48,969 nucleotides of DNA from Micromonospora antibiotica (GCF_017599305.1 NZ_JAGFWR010000036.1:1-48969); one strand, 5' to 3'. Counted from the first letter of the stretch, positions 24,936 through 33,504 are shown. The notes: generated by a model not told the origin, from the letters alone. Translations and numbers: made by a program.

Positions 24936-25013
24936 CAAGATCGTGCTCGATCCAGGATGTAGTGGGCTCGTAACGGTGAGATGCCACTACATCGTGGATC
25001 GAGCGCGATCTTG
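24936..25013. repeat. 30-bp imperfect inverted repeat (GATC stem-loop element)
   Basis: The left arm 24936-24965 (CAAGATCGTGCTCGATCCAG and 10 more bases) matches the complement of the right arm 24984-25013 at 28 of 30 positions. The 18-nt loop lies between. The arms contain two GATC sites each. It has no coding capacity and sits at a switch from C-rich to G-rich sequence. It looks like a palindromic intergenic repeat rather than a simple terminator, because both flanking genes point away from it. Confidence 0.8.
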
Positions 25014-25089
25014 GTTGGCCTCGACGTCGCCCACCCCACCGACGTGCCCCGCACGGGGAGGGATGGGCCGGTCGTCAGCGAGCATCGGG

Positions 25090-25380
25090 GAAGAGCGTGG
25101 GGCGAGTGGGGACGCGCGTGGTGGGGATGGGTGTGGGGGGTGAGCGTGGTGGTGGGTGGTGGTGGGTGGGAGGCGAGCATGGCGGGGCGAGTGGGGGCGG
25201 GTGTGGGGTGATGAGCGGCGTGGTGGGGGGTGCGCGTGGGGGATGAGCGTGGTGGTGGGTGGGGGGCGAGCGTGGCGGGGGCGGGTGTGGGTGTGGGTGT
25301 GGGGATGAGCGCGTGGTGTGGGGGCGGGTGGGGATGAGCGTGGCGGGCGAGTGGGGGACGCACTGGGGGCTCTTCCGGGT
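25090..25380 (+). other. G/T-rich tract with many GGG runs
   Basis: The plus strand is strongly biased to G and T, with dozens of runs of three or more G and recurring GGGGATGAGCGTGG and GGGTGTGGG words. There is no gene. It has potential for G-quadruplexes. It ends about 20 nt before the GH9 cellulase promoter. Confidence 0.7.
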
Positions 25381-25398
25381 GTCGTGGGGGTTGGCCCC

Positions 25399-25427
25399 TT
25401 CACAAACCGATGACCGAACGATTACAT
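25399..25427 (+). promoter_or_regulatory. Predicted GH9 cellulase promoter
   Basis: TTCACA (25399-25404), a 17-nt spacer and TTACAT (25422-25427). The CebR-type box begins 13 nt after the -10 element. Confidence 0.6.
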
Positions 25428-25440
25428 TGGCGCACATCCA

Positions 25441-25454
25441 TGGGAGCGCTCCCG
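25441..25454. promoter_or_regulatory. CebR-type operator in the cellulase leader
   Basis: TGGGAGCGCTCCCG matches 13 of 14 bases of the TGGGAGCGCTCCCA palindrome and lies at the expected transcription start, 116 nt before the cellulase ATG. It links the cellulase to the ceb regulon 12 kb away. Confidence 0.85.
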
Positions 25455-25569
25455 CGACTCCTTCGGTTCTCTCACCACCACCCGCCTCCGGCGGCGCTCA
25501 CCACCCGCGACGCCCCCGTCCCCGCGTCCGGTGGGCGCCGCCGGAGGCACCACCGACAGGAGTTTCGCC

Positions 25570-28500
25570 ATGCAGCACCCGAACCGGCCGGGCCGGTCGG
25601 GCGGGGGCCGACCTCGGCTCCGCCGCCTGTTCGCCACCGGTGTCGCCCTGACCAGCGGGCTGGCCCTCGCCGTCAGCGCCCTCCCGCTCACCGCCGGCGC
25701 CGCTCCCGCTGGGGCCGAGCGCGCCGGGGCCGCTCCCGCCGCTGCCGAGCGCGCGGCTGCCGAGCGCACCACGGTTGCCGAGGTCGCCGGCACCGGCATG
25801 TTCAACTACCCCGAGGCGCTGCAGAAGTCGTTGCTGTTCTACGAGGCGCAGCAGTCCGGCAAGAAGCCGTCCTGGAACCGGGTCTCCTGGCGGGGCGACT
25901 CCGCGCTGACCGACGGGGCGGACGTCGGGGTGGACCTCACCGGCGGCTGGTACGACGCCGGTGACCACGTGAAGTTCGGCTTTCCGATGGCGTTCAGCGC
26001 CACCATGCTGGCCTGGGGTGCGGTCGAGTACCGCGACGGGTACGTCGCGTCAGGCCAGCTCACTCCGCTGCTGAACAACCTGCGCTTCGTCAACGACTAC
26101 TTCATCAAGGCGCACCCCTCGGCCAACGTGCTCTACGGGCAGGTCGGTAAGGGCGACGACGACCACAAGTGGTGGGGTCCGGCCGAGGTGCTGCCGATGG
26201 CGCGGCCCGCGTACAAGATCGATGCGAGCTGTGGGGGTGCGGACCTGGCGGGGGAGACGGCGGCGGCGATGGCCGCGTCGTCGATGGTGTTCCGGCCCAC
26301 CGACGCCGCCTACGCCGACAAGCTGCTCACCCACGCCAAGCAGCTCTACACGTTCGCCGACACGGTGCGTAAGAGCTACCACGAGTGCATCACCGACGCG
26401 ACGAGCTTCTACAAGTCGTGGAGCGGCTACCAGGACGAGTTGGTCTGGGGCGCGATCTGGCTGCACCGGGCCACCGGCGACGCCGCCTACCTGGCCAAGG
26501 CCGAGAGCGAGTACGACAAGCTCGGCACCGAGCCGCAGTCCACCACCCGGTCCTACAAGTGGACCCTCGCCTGGGACAACAAGCAGTTCGGGGCGTACGT
26601 GCTGCTGGCCAACCTGACCGGCAAGCAGAAGTACGTGGACGACGCCAACCGGTGGCTCGACTACTGGACGGTCGGCGTCAACGGCCAGAAGGTGCCCTAC
26701 TCGCCGGGCGGGATGGCCGTCCTCGACTCCTGGGGTGCGCTGCGGTATGCGGCGAACACGAGCTTCGCGGCGCTGGTCTACAGCGACAAGACCACCGACG
26801 CCACCCGCAAGGCCCGGTTCCACGACTTCGCCGTCCGGCAGGTCAACTACGCGCTCGGCGACAACCCGCGCAAGTCCAGCTACATGATCGGGTTCGGTGC
26901 CAACGCGCCGAAGAACCCGCACCACCGCACCGCGCACGGTTCCTGGTGGGACAGCCAGACGGTGCCGGTGGAGACCCGGCACGTGCTCTACGGCGCGCTG
27001 GTCGGCGGCCCGTCCTCGGCCAACGACGCCTACTCCGACAGCCGGTCGGACTACGTGATGAACGAGGTGGCCACCGACTACAACGCCGGTTTCACCTCCG
27101 CGCTGGCCCGGCTCTCCCAGGAGTACGGCGGCGCCCCGCTCGCCAACTTCCCCACCGCGGAGACCCCGGACATCCCCGAGCTGACCGTGGAGACCACGGT
27201 GATGCAGGCCGAGCCCCGGGCGACCGGGCTCAAGGCGGTCGTCTACAACAAGTCGGCGTTCCCGGCGCGGGCGCTGACCAACGGGAAGTTCCGCTACTAC
27301 TTCCGGCCCGAGGGCAGCACCGCCGTGCAGGTCACCCCCGGCTACACCCAGGGGTGCCCGTCGCCGTCGACCGCCAAGCAGCTCTCCGGCGACATCTGGT
27401 ACGTCGAGGTGGACTGCACCGGCTACACGATCGCCCCGGCCGGGCAGTCGCAGCACCGGATGGAGGTGCAGTTCAAGATCGGCGTACCGGAGGGTGGCAC
27501 CTGGGATCCGACCAACGACCCGTCGTACCAGGCCACCGCCGGCCCGAACCCGAAGGTGCCGCTGTACGCCGGGACCACCCGGGTCTGGGGTGACGAGCCG
27601 ACCTCGACGCCGACCGACACCACCCCGCCCACCGTCCCCGGCACCCCGGTCGCCTCCGCGATCACGCCCACCGGCCTGACGTTGACCTGGCCCGCGTCCA
27701 CCGACACCGGTGGCAGCGGCGTGGCCGGCTACGACGTCGCCATGGAGCCGGTCGGCAGTGACGTGCGCTCCACCTTCCGTACCACCACCAACAGCCTGAC
27801 CCTGACCACGCTCTCGCCCGCCAGCAACTACCGGTTCTCGGTCCTGGCGCGCGACGGTGCCGGCAACAGTTCGTTGTGGTCGTCGGCGCTCGCGGTGGCC
27901 ACCCCGGCGGGCACCGGTTCGGACACCAGCGGGCCGACCCCGCCCGGCACCCCGACCGCGTCGAACATCGGCGCGAACGGGGTCACCCTGAGCTGGACGC
28001 CGTCCACCGACAACGTCGGGGTCACCGGCTACCGGGTCTACAAGACGTCCTGGCCGGCCCATCTCGTCGTCGCCACGAGCACCGGCACCACCGCCCAGGT
28101 GACCGGGCTGACGCCGGACACGTCGTACGGGTTCTACGTGGTGGCGGTGGACGCCGCCGGCAACCCGTCCACCCCGTCGAAGACGCTCACCGTGCAGACC
28201 CTGCCGGGCACCTCGACGCCGACCCCGACGCCGACCTCCACCCCCACACCCACCCCGACCCCGACCACGCCCGCCTCGTCGTGCAAGGTCGGTTACACCA
28301 CCACCGACTGGACCAACGGCTTCACCGCCAGCATCAGCATCACCAACACCGGTACGACCGCGCTCAACGGTTGGAGCCTGGCCTTCACCTTCCCGACCAG
28401 CGGTCAGAAGGTCAGCCAGGGCTGGTCGGCGACGTTCGCCCAGACGGGGGCGGCGGTGACGGCGACCAGCATGAGCTACAACGGGGCGTTGGCCCCGGGC

Positions 28501-28596
28501 GCGTCCACCAGCATCGGGTTCAACGGCACCCACACCGGCAGCAACCCGAAGCCGACGAGCTTCACCCTCAACGGGGCGGCCTGCACGGTCTCCTGA
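25570..28596 (+). CDS. Secreted modular GH9 cellulase (GH9-CBM3-FN3-FN3-CBM2)
   Basis: A 1008-residue extracellular cellulase. Signal peptide with Ala-rich cleavage zone (about 1-45). The GH9 domain covers about 75-525, with WYDAGDHVKFG near 127 holding the catalytic base Asp, HHRTAHGSW holding the conserved His, and the acid Glu in VMNEVATDYNAGF near 498. A family 3 carbohydrate-binding module, probably type c, follows (about 540-672). Two fibronectin type III domains (about 680-770 and 785-875), a Thr/Pro linker and a C-terminal CBM2 (905-1008, starting CKVGYTTTDW) complete it. GH9 plus CBM3c is the layout of processive endoglucanases. The ATG at 25570 has an AGGAG upstream. A CebR box lies in its leader. 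Confidence 0.96.
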   Translation: MQHPNRPGRSGGGRPRLRRLFATGVALTSGLALAVSALPLTAGAAPAGAERAGAAPAAAERAAAERTTVAEVAGTGMFNYPEALQKSLLFYEAQQSGKKPSWNRVSWRGDSALTDGADVGVDLTGGWYDAGDHVKFGFPMAFSATMLAWGAVEYRDGYVASGQLTPLLNNLRFVNDYFIKAHPSANVLYGQVGKGDDDHKWWGPAEVLPMARPAYKIDASCGGADLAGETAAAMAASSMVFRPTDAAYADKLLTHAKQLYTFADTVRKSYHECITDATSFYKSWSGYQDELVWGAIWLHRATGDAAYLAKAESEYDKLGTEPQSTTRSYKWTLAWDNKQFGAYVLLANLTGKQKYVDDANRWLDYWTVGVNGQKVPYSPGGMAVLDSWGALRYAANTSFAALVYSDKTTDATRKARFHDFAVRQVNYALGDNPRKSSYMIGFGANAPKNPHHRTAHGSWWDSQTVPVETRHVLYGALVGGPSSANDAYSDSRSDYVMNEVATDYNAGFTSALARLSQEYGGAPLANFPTAETPDIPELTVETTVMQAEPRATGLKAVVYNKSAFPARALTNGKFRYYFRPEGSTAVQVTPGYTQGCPSPSTAKQLSGDIWYVEVDCTGYTIAPAGQSQHRMEVQFKIGVPEGGTWDPTNDPSYQATAGPNPKVPLYAGTTRVWGDEPTSTPTDTTPPTVPGTPVASAITPTGLTLTWPASTDTGGSGVAGYDVAMEPVGSDVRSTFRTTTNSLTLTTLSPASNYRFSVLARDGAGNSSLWSSALAVATPAGTGSDTSGPTPPGTPTASNIGANGVTLSWTPSTDNVGVTGYRVYKTSWPAHLVVATSTGTTAQVTGLTPDTSYGFYVVAVDAAGNPSTPSKTLTVQTLPGTSTPTPTPTSTPTPTPTPTTPASSCKVGYTTTDWTNGFTASISITNTGTTALNGWSLAFTFPTSGQKVSQGWSATFAQTGAAVTATSMSYNGALAPGASTSIGFNGTHTGSNPKPTSFTLNGAACTVS

Positions 28597-28606
28597 TCAT
28601 CGACCT

Positions 28607-28645
28607 GACGTGGCCGGCACCGCACCCTGGGTGACCGGCCACGTC
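28607..28645 (+). terminator. 11-bp hairpin after the cellulase gene
   Basis: GACGTGGCCGG (28607-28617) pairs perfectly with CCGGCCACGTC (28635-28645) around a 17-nt loop, 11 nt past the stop codon. Confidence 0.65.
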
Positions 28646-28669
28646 TCGTCGGAGCGTGGTCGGCCAAAA

Positions 28670-28694
28670 ATGTTCCGATACTTTTCCGAAACAT
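28670..28694. promoter_or_regulatory. 25-bp interrupted palindrome upstream of the xylanase gene
   Basis: The outer arms ATGTTCCGA and TCCGAAACAT are nearly complementary around an AT-rich centre (TACTTT). It lies 112 nt before the GH10-GH62 start codon. It differs from the CebR box and resembles in style the palindromes bound by LacI-type xylan regulators. A short ATGGAAACAT palindrome lies just downstream (28716-28725). Confidence 0.5.
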
Positions 28695-28805
28695 CTTTGT
28701 TCCGGCCGGCACATGATGGAAACATCGACGGCACTAGATGTGACAACCGATACGTCCGGCCGTCCCGTCCCGACGGCCCGGCTGTTGGCCAGCAAGGAGG
28801 CCACG

Positions 28806-31280
28806 ATGGCAACAAGCCCATCCGTTCACCACGGCGGGAGCCGGCGACGGCGACCACCCGCCGTCCGGGCGCTGCTCGCCGGCGCGGTCAGCGTCGTGAC
28901 GGTGGCAGCAGTCGCGGTGATGATGCCGTCGGCGAACGCCGCCGCGACCACGCTGGGCGCGGCCGCCGCGCAGTCGGGCCGGTACTTCGGCACGGCTATC
29001 GCGGCCGGCCGGCTCGGCGACTCGACGTACAGCACGATCGCCGGCCGCGAGTTCAACATGATCACGGCCGAGAACGAGATGAAGCCGGAAGCGACGCAGC
29101 CCCAGCGGGGCCAGTTCAACTTCAGCTCCGGTGACCAGATCTACAACTGGGCGACCCAGCGCGGCCTGAAGGTCCGGGGGCACACCCTGGCCTGGCACGC
29201 GCAGCAGCCGCCGTGGATGCAGAGCCTGAGCGGCAGCAACCTGCGCCAGGCGATGATCGACCACATCAACGGCGTGATGGGCCACTACAAGGGCAAGCTC
29301 GCCGCGTGGGACGTGGTCAACGAGGCGTTCAACGAGGACGGCAGCCGCCGGTCGTCGAACCTCCAGGGCACCGGCAACGACTGGATCGAGGTGGCGTTCC
29401 GCACCGCGCGCGCCGCCGACCCGTCGGTGAAGCTCTGCTACAACGACTACAACATCGAGAACTGGTCGTACGGCAAGACGCAGGGCGTCTACCGCATGAT
29501 CCAGGACTTCAAGTCCCGGGGCGTGCCGATCGACTGCGTCGGCCTGCAGACCCACTTCACCGGCGGCAGCTCGCTGCCGAGCAACTTCCAGACCACGCTG
29601 TCCAGCTTCGCCGCCCTCGGCGTGGACGTGGCGCTGACCGAGGTCGACGTCACGAACTCCTCCACCACCCAGTACGCCGGGCTGACCCAGGCGTGCCTGA
29701 ACGTGCCGCGCTGCATCGGCATCACCGTGTGGGGCGTGCGCGACAGCGACTCCTGGCGCTCCAACGAGAACCCGCTGCTGTTCGACGGCGGCGGCAACAA
29801 GAAGGCCGCGTACAACTCGGTCCTCAACGCGCTCAACGCGGCGCCGCCGACCTCCGGGCCGACCACGGGCCCGCCCACCACGCCCCCGCCCACCACGACC
29901 CCGCCGCCGAGCGGCGGCGCCGGACGGATCGTCGGCGTGGCGTCGAACCGGTGCATCGACGTGCCGAACTCCACCCAGACCAACGGCACCCGGGTGCAGC
30001 TCTACGACTGCAACAGCCAGTCCAACCAGCAGTGGACGTATACCAGCAGCAAGCAGCTGCGGGTCTACGGCACCAAGTGCCTGGACGCGAACGGCGCGGC
30101 CACCGCCAACGGCACCGGGATCATCATCTGGGACTGCAACAGCGGGGCCAACCAACAGTGGAACATCAACGCCAACGGCACCATCAGCGGTGTGCAGTCC
30201 GGCCGCTGCCTGGACGTCTGGGGCACCGGTAACGGCCAGCAGGTCCAGCTGTACGACTGCCACGGGCAGACCAACCAGCAGTGGCGCACCGACTTCGGTG
30301 GCAGCAACCCGCCCACCACCGCGCCGCCGACCACGCCGCCGCCGACCACCACGCCGCCCCCGGGTGGTGGCTGCGCGCTCCCGTCGACCTACCGGTGGTC
30401 GTCGACCGGCGCGCTGACCAGCCCGAAGAACGGCTGGGTCTCGCTCAAGGACTTCACCAACGTCGTCTACAACGGCAAGCACCTGGTCTACGGCTCGTAC
30501 GTCAACAGCAGCGGCCAGTACAGCTCGATGAACTTCGGCACGTTCACCAACTGGTCCGACATGGCCTCGGCCAGCCAGAACGGCATGAGCCAGGGCACCG
30601 TGGCGCCCACCCTGTTCTACTTCGCCCCGAAGAACACCTGGGTGCTGGCGTACCAGTGGGGGCCGACCTCGTTCAGCTACAAGACGTCGAGCGACCCGAC
30701 CAACGCCAACGGCTGGTCCTCGGCGCAGACGCTGTCCACCGCCACCCTCCCGGACGCCCCGTACGGGGTGATCGACCAGACCCTCATCGGTGACGACCAG
30801 AACATGTACCTGTTCTTCGCCGGTGACAACGGCAAGATCTACCGGTCGAGCATGCCGCTGGGGAACTTCCCGGGCAGCTTCGGTTCGAGCTACACGACGA
30901 TCATGACGGACTCGACCAACAACCTGTTCGAGGGCGTCGAGGTCTACAAGGTGCAGGGCCAGAACCAGTACCTGATGATCGTCGAGGCGATCGGAAGCCA
31001 GGGGCAGCGCTACTTCCGGTCGTTCACCTCCAGCAGCCTGGGCGGCTCGTGGACCCCGCAGGCCACCAGCGAGAGCAACCCCTTCGCCGGCAAGGCCAAC
31101 AGCGGTGCCACCTGGACCAACGACATCAGCCACGGTGATCTGGTCCGCACCAACCCCGACCAGACCAAGACCATCGACGCCTGCAACCTGCAACTGCTCT
31201 ACCAGGGCAAGGACCCCAACGCGAACACTGACTACAACCTGCTGCCGTGGCGGCCGGGTGTCCTCACCCTCCAGCGCTAG
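28806..31280 (+). CDS. Secreted bifunctional GH10 xylanase-CBM13-GH62 arabinofuranosidase
   Basis: An 824-residue extracellular arabinoxylan-degrading enzyme. A twin-Arg-like N-terminus (RRRRPP) and hydrophobic segment end at ANAAA near residue 43. The GH10 domain (about 45-348) has the acid Glu in WDVVNEAFNED near 173 and the nucleophile in ALTEVDV near 279. A Thr/Pro linker leads to a CBM13 trefoil (about 372-498) with three NQQW motifs. A second linker leads to a GH62 domain (about 522-824) with KDFTNVVY, DAPYGVIDQTLI and NLFEGVEVYKV carrying the family's Asp, Asp and Glu. It would cut the xylan chain and remove arabinose side groups. AAGGAGG lies 6 nt before the ATG at 28806. Confidence 0.95.
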   Translation: MATSPSVHHGGSRRRRPPAVRALLAGAVSVVTVAAVAVMMPSANAAATTLGAAAAQSGRYFGTAIAAGRLGDSTYSTIAGREFNMITAENEMKPEATQPQRGQFNFSSGDQIYNWATQRGLKVRGHTLAWHAQQPPWMQSLSGSNLRQAMIDHINGVMGHYKGKLAAWDVVNEAFNEDGSRRSSNLQGTGNDWIEVAFRTARAADPSVKLCYNDYNIENWSYGKTQGVYRMIQDFKSRGVPIDCVGLQTHFTGGSSLPSNFQTTLSSFAALGVDVALTEVDVTNSSTTQYAGLTQACLNVPRCIGITVWGVRDSDSWRSNENPLLFDGGGNKKAAYNSVLNALNAAPPTSGPTTGPPTTPPPTTTPPPSGGAGRIVGVASNRCIDVPNSTQTNGTRVQLYDCNSQSNQQWTYTSSKQLRVYGTKCLDANGAATANGTGIIIWDCNSGANQQWNINANGTISGVQSGRCLDVWGTGNGQQVQLYDCHGQTNQQWRTDFGGSNPPTTAPPTTPPPTTTPPPGGGCALPSTYRWSSTGALTSPKNGWVSLKDFTNVVYNGKHLVYGSYVNSSGQYSSMNFGTFTNWSDMASASQNGMSQGTVAPTLFYFAPKNTWVLAYQWGPTSFSYKTSSDPTNANGWSSAQTLSTATLPDAPYGVIDQTLIGDDQNMYLFFAGDNGKIYRSSMPLGNFPGSFGSSYTTIMTDSTNNLFEGVEVYKVQGQNQYLMIVEAIGSQGQRYFRSFTSSSLGGSWTPQATSESNPFAGKANSGATWTNDISHGDLVRTNPDQTKTIDACNLQLLYQGKDPNANTDYNLLPWRPGVLTLQR

Positions 31281-31304
31281 GCGCACCTTCGCCCGCGCAA
31301 CGAC

Positions 31305-31344
31305 CGGGGCGTGTCCGGCACCTGAGGGTGCCGGGCACGCCCCG
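31305..31344. terminator. 18-bp hairpin between convergent genes
   Basis: 31305-31322 pairs with 31327-31344 with a single G:U pair around TGAG. It lies between the xylanase gene and the oppositely oriented GNAT gene. Confidence 0.8.
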
Positions 31345-31351
31345 CCCGGTT

Positions 31352-31858
31352 TCAGTCGGCCAGCTCCTCCGCGAGCAGGTCCATCAGCAGCGCGTCGTGC
31401 CAGCGCCCGTCCGCGCCCCGCTCGTACCGCCGCATCACGCCCACCGGGCGGAACCCCACCTTCGCGTACGCCCGGATCGCCGCCGTGTTCGCCGCCGCCG
31501 GATCGATGGTGAACCGGTGGTGGCCGTACTCGTCGACCAGGTGCCGGACCAGGGTGCGGACCGCGTCCCCGCCCAGCCCGTTGCCGCGTACCGCCGGATC
31601 GAGGAAGACGTCCAGGCTGGCGTGCCGGTAGTCCGGGTCGGTCTCGGCGTACCACTGGATCGCCCCGACCAGCCGGTCGGCGTGCTCGACGACGTAGACC
31701 GTCACCGTGTCGTCGGCCAGGTCGGCCCGCACCGACGCGGCCAGGTCGTCGCCGCCGCGCCACCAGCGGCGTACCTCCGGGGTGGCCCGGATCGTGGCCA
31801 GGGCGGGCACGTCCGCCTCCGTCACCGGCCGCAGCGTGACCGCCCGCCCGCGCAACAC
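31352..31858 (-). CDS. GNAT acetyltransferase at the end of the bioB operon
   Basis: A 168-residue single-domain GNAT protein. It starts LRGRAVTLRPVTEADVPALA and carries the acetyl-CoA loop DPAVRGNGLGGDAVRTLVRHL, followed by NTAAIRAYAKVGFRPVGVM. The pattern resembles aminoglycoside 6'-N-acetyltransferase-like members, but most such proteins are not resistance genes. The GTG start lies 3 nt after the bsaP stop, so it shares the bioB-bsaP transcript. A role in biotin metabolism is not established. Confidence 0.85.
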   Translation of the reverse strand: MLRGRAVTLRPVTEADVPALATIRATPEVRRWWRGGDDLAASVRADLADDTVTVYVVEHADRLVGAIQWYAETDPDYRHASLDVFLDPAVRGNGLGGDAVRTLVRHLVDEYGHHRFTIDPAAANTAAIRAYAKVGFRPVGVMRRYERGADGRWHDALLMDLLAEELAD

Positions 31859-31861
31859 GCC

Positions 31862-32107
31862 TCAGCCCCGCCGCTCGCCGTGCTCGACGCAGACCGCCGA
31901 CCAGCCGACCGGCAGCACCTGCACCCTCATCCGCCGTCGGCAGTGCCCGCAGTAGCGGGGCGGCTCCAGCACCCGGGCCGTCGCGCACCCCGGGTGCGGG
32001 CCCGCCGTGGCGTCCGCACCACAGCGGTCGCACCAGGTCGCGTCCGACGTCAGCACGGCGGACTCCGCCGTACGGCCGTCGGTGGTCGGGTCACCCGCGT
32101 CGGTCAT
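31862..32107 (-). CDS. bsaP: Biotin synthase auxiliary protein BsaP
   Basis: A small protein of about 81 residues with six Cys in the pattern WCDRC, GC, YCGHC and VC, capable of binding an Fe-S cluster or metal. Position directly after bioB and the Cys pattern match BsaP, the auxiliary protein that actinobacterial biotin synthases need to sustain turnover. Three start codons stand in a row (GTG 32113, ATG 32110, ATG 32107); the ATG at 32107 has the best spacing from GAGG. Co-transcribed with bioB, 7 nt away. Confidence 0.85.
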   Translation of the reverse strand: MTDAGDPTTDGRTAESAVLTSDATWCDRCGADATAGPHPGCATARVLEPPRYCGHCRRRMRVQVLPVGWSAVCVEHGERRG

Positions 32108-32114
32108 CATCACC

Positions 32115-33110
32115 TCACAGGGTGGCGGAGAGGGCCTTGACCGGCATCTTCAGGTCGTCGAGCAGCTTCAGGTCGTCGGTCGCCGGCCGACCCAGCGTGG
32201 TCAGGTAGTTGCCGACGATCACCGCGTTGATCCCGCCCAGCAGACCGTCGCGGGTGCCCAGGTCACCGAGGGTGATCTCCCGGCCGCCCGCGTACCGCAG
32301 GATGGTGCGCGGCATGGCCAGCCGGAACGCGGCGATGGCCCGCAGCGCGTCCTTGCCCTCCACCACCGGCCGGTCCCCGAGCGGGGTGCCCGGACGCGGG
32401 TTGAGGAAGTTCAGCGGCACCTCGTGCGGGTCCAGCTCGGCCAGCTGCGCGGCGAACTCGGCGCGCTGCTCCACGGTCTCGCCGAGGCCGAGGATGCCAC
32501 CGCAGCAGACCTCCATGCCGGATTCGCGGACCATCCGCAGGGTCTCCCAACGCTCCTCCCACGAGTGCGTGGTGACCACGTTCGGGAAGTAGGAACGGCA
32601 GGTCTCCAGGTTGTGGTTGTAGCGGTGCACGCCCATCTCGACCAGGTCGTCGACCTGCTCCTGGCTGAGCATGCCCAGCGACGCGGCGACCTGGATGTCG
32701 ACCTCCGCGCGGATCGCGGCGACCCCCTCGCGCATCTGCTTCATCAACCGGTCGTCCGGCCCGCGTACGGCGGCCACGATGCAGAACTCGCTCGCCCCGG
32801 TCGCGGCCGTCTGCTTCGCCGCCTCGACCAGCGACGGGATGTCCAGCCAGACCGACCGGACCGGCGAGGTGAACAGGCCGGACTGCGAACAGAAATGGCA
32901 GTCCTCCGGGCAGCCGCCGGTCTTGAGCGAGACGATCCCCTCGACCTCGACCTCCGGGCCGCACCACCGCATCCGCACCTCGTGGGCGAGCTGGAGGGCG
33001 GCGGGGACGTGCTCGTCGGGCAGGGTCAACACCGCGAGGACACCAGCCTGGTCGAGGCCGACGCCGTCGCCCAGCACCTGGGTCCGGGCCTGGTCGAGGA
33101 TCTCTGGCAT
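32115..33110 (-). CDS. bioB: Biotin synthase
   Basis: A 331-residue radical SAM enzyme that inserts sulfur into dethiobiotin. The [4Fe-4S] motif is CPEDCHFCSQS (CxxxCxxC) near residues 65-75. The second-cluster ligands lie in YNHNLETCRSYF, EVCCGGILGLGET and the Arg in AGGREITLGDLG. The length is standard. The ATG at 33110 was chosen because the upstream frame is low-complexity Arg/Pro sequence. First gene of the minus-strand operon bioB-bsaP-GNAT and divergent from bioF. Confidence 0.97.
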   Translation of the reverse strand: MPEILDQARTQVLGDGVGLDQAGVLAVLTLPDEHVPAALQLAHEVRMRWCGPEVEVEGIVSLKTGGCPEDCHFCSQSGLFTSPVRSVWLDIPSLVEAAKQTAATGASEFCIVAAVRGPDDRLMKQMREGVAAIRAEVDIQVAASLGMLSQEQVDDLVEMGVHRYNHNLETCRSYFPNVVTTHSWEERWETLRMVRESGMEVCCGGILGLGETVEQRAEFAAQLAELDPHEVPLNFLNPRPGTPLGDRPVVEGKDALRAIAAFRLAMPRTILRYAGGREITLGDLGTRDGLLGGINAVIVGNYLTTLGRPATDDLKLLDDLKMPVKALSATL

Positions 33111-33504
33111 GGGTCGTACCCTACAAGGCCGCCGCGGGCCGGGAAACGCCCGAGCCGCCGCCCACCCACCGCCCGGACCGGGCCCCCGCCGACCCCGAGC
33201 CACTGCCCCGACCGGGCCCCCGCCGACCCCGAGCCGCCGCCCGCTCGCCGCCCCGGTCCCGGCCCCGCCGACCCCCTCGACCGGCTCCGTCCCCACCCCC
33301 GCACGTCGGTGCGGCGGGCCCGCCGCCACGCCGGTGCCGGCCCGGCGGATGGTAATTTCGCCCGGCGGCGACAGCGCCGCCCACCCGCCCGGCGGCACGA
33401 GCCGGGCGGGGTCGGTCGTCCGGCGACAGGCGTCGGGCGGGACGGCACGCCGGGCGGCACGGGCCGGGCGGAACGGGCCGAACGGCGGACGGAGGCGATG
33501 ACCG
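33111..33504. repeat. C-rich divergent region between bioB and bioF with 26-bp direct repeats
   Basis: GACCGGGCCCCCGCCGACCC plus six more bases occurs exactly at 33176-33201 and 33210-33235. Further degenerate CCCCGCCGACCCC words follow to about 33290. No gene and no recognisable biotin operator were found; the two biotin operons must be driven from here. Confidence 0.7.

Noticed and set aside
24708..25437. Overlapping minus-strand frames of up to 210 codons between the VOC and cellulase genes
   Set aside because: His/Pro/Thr or Glu/Arg low-complexity translations of C-rich and G-rich repeats; no start context or domain.
31352..31858. Aminoglycoside resistance gene
   Set aside because: The GNAT protein resembles AAC(6')-like enzymes only in fold, and its place in the bioB-bsaP transcript argues against a resistance role.
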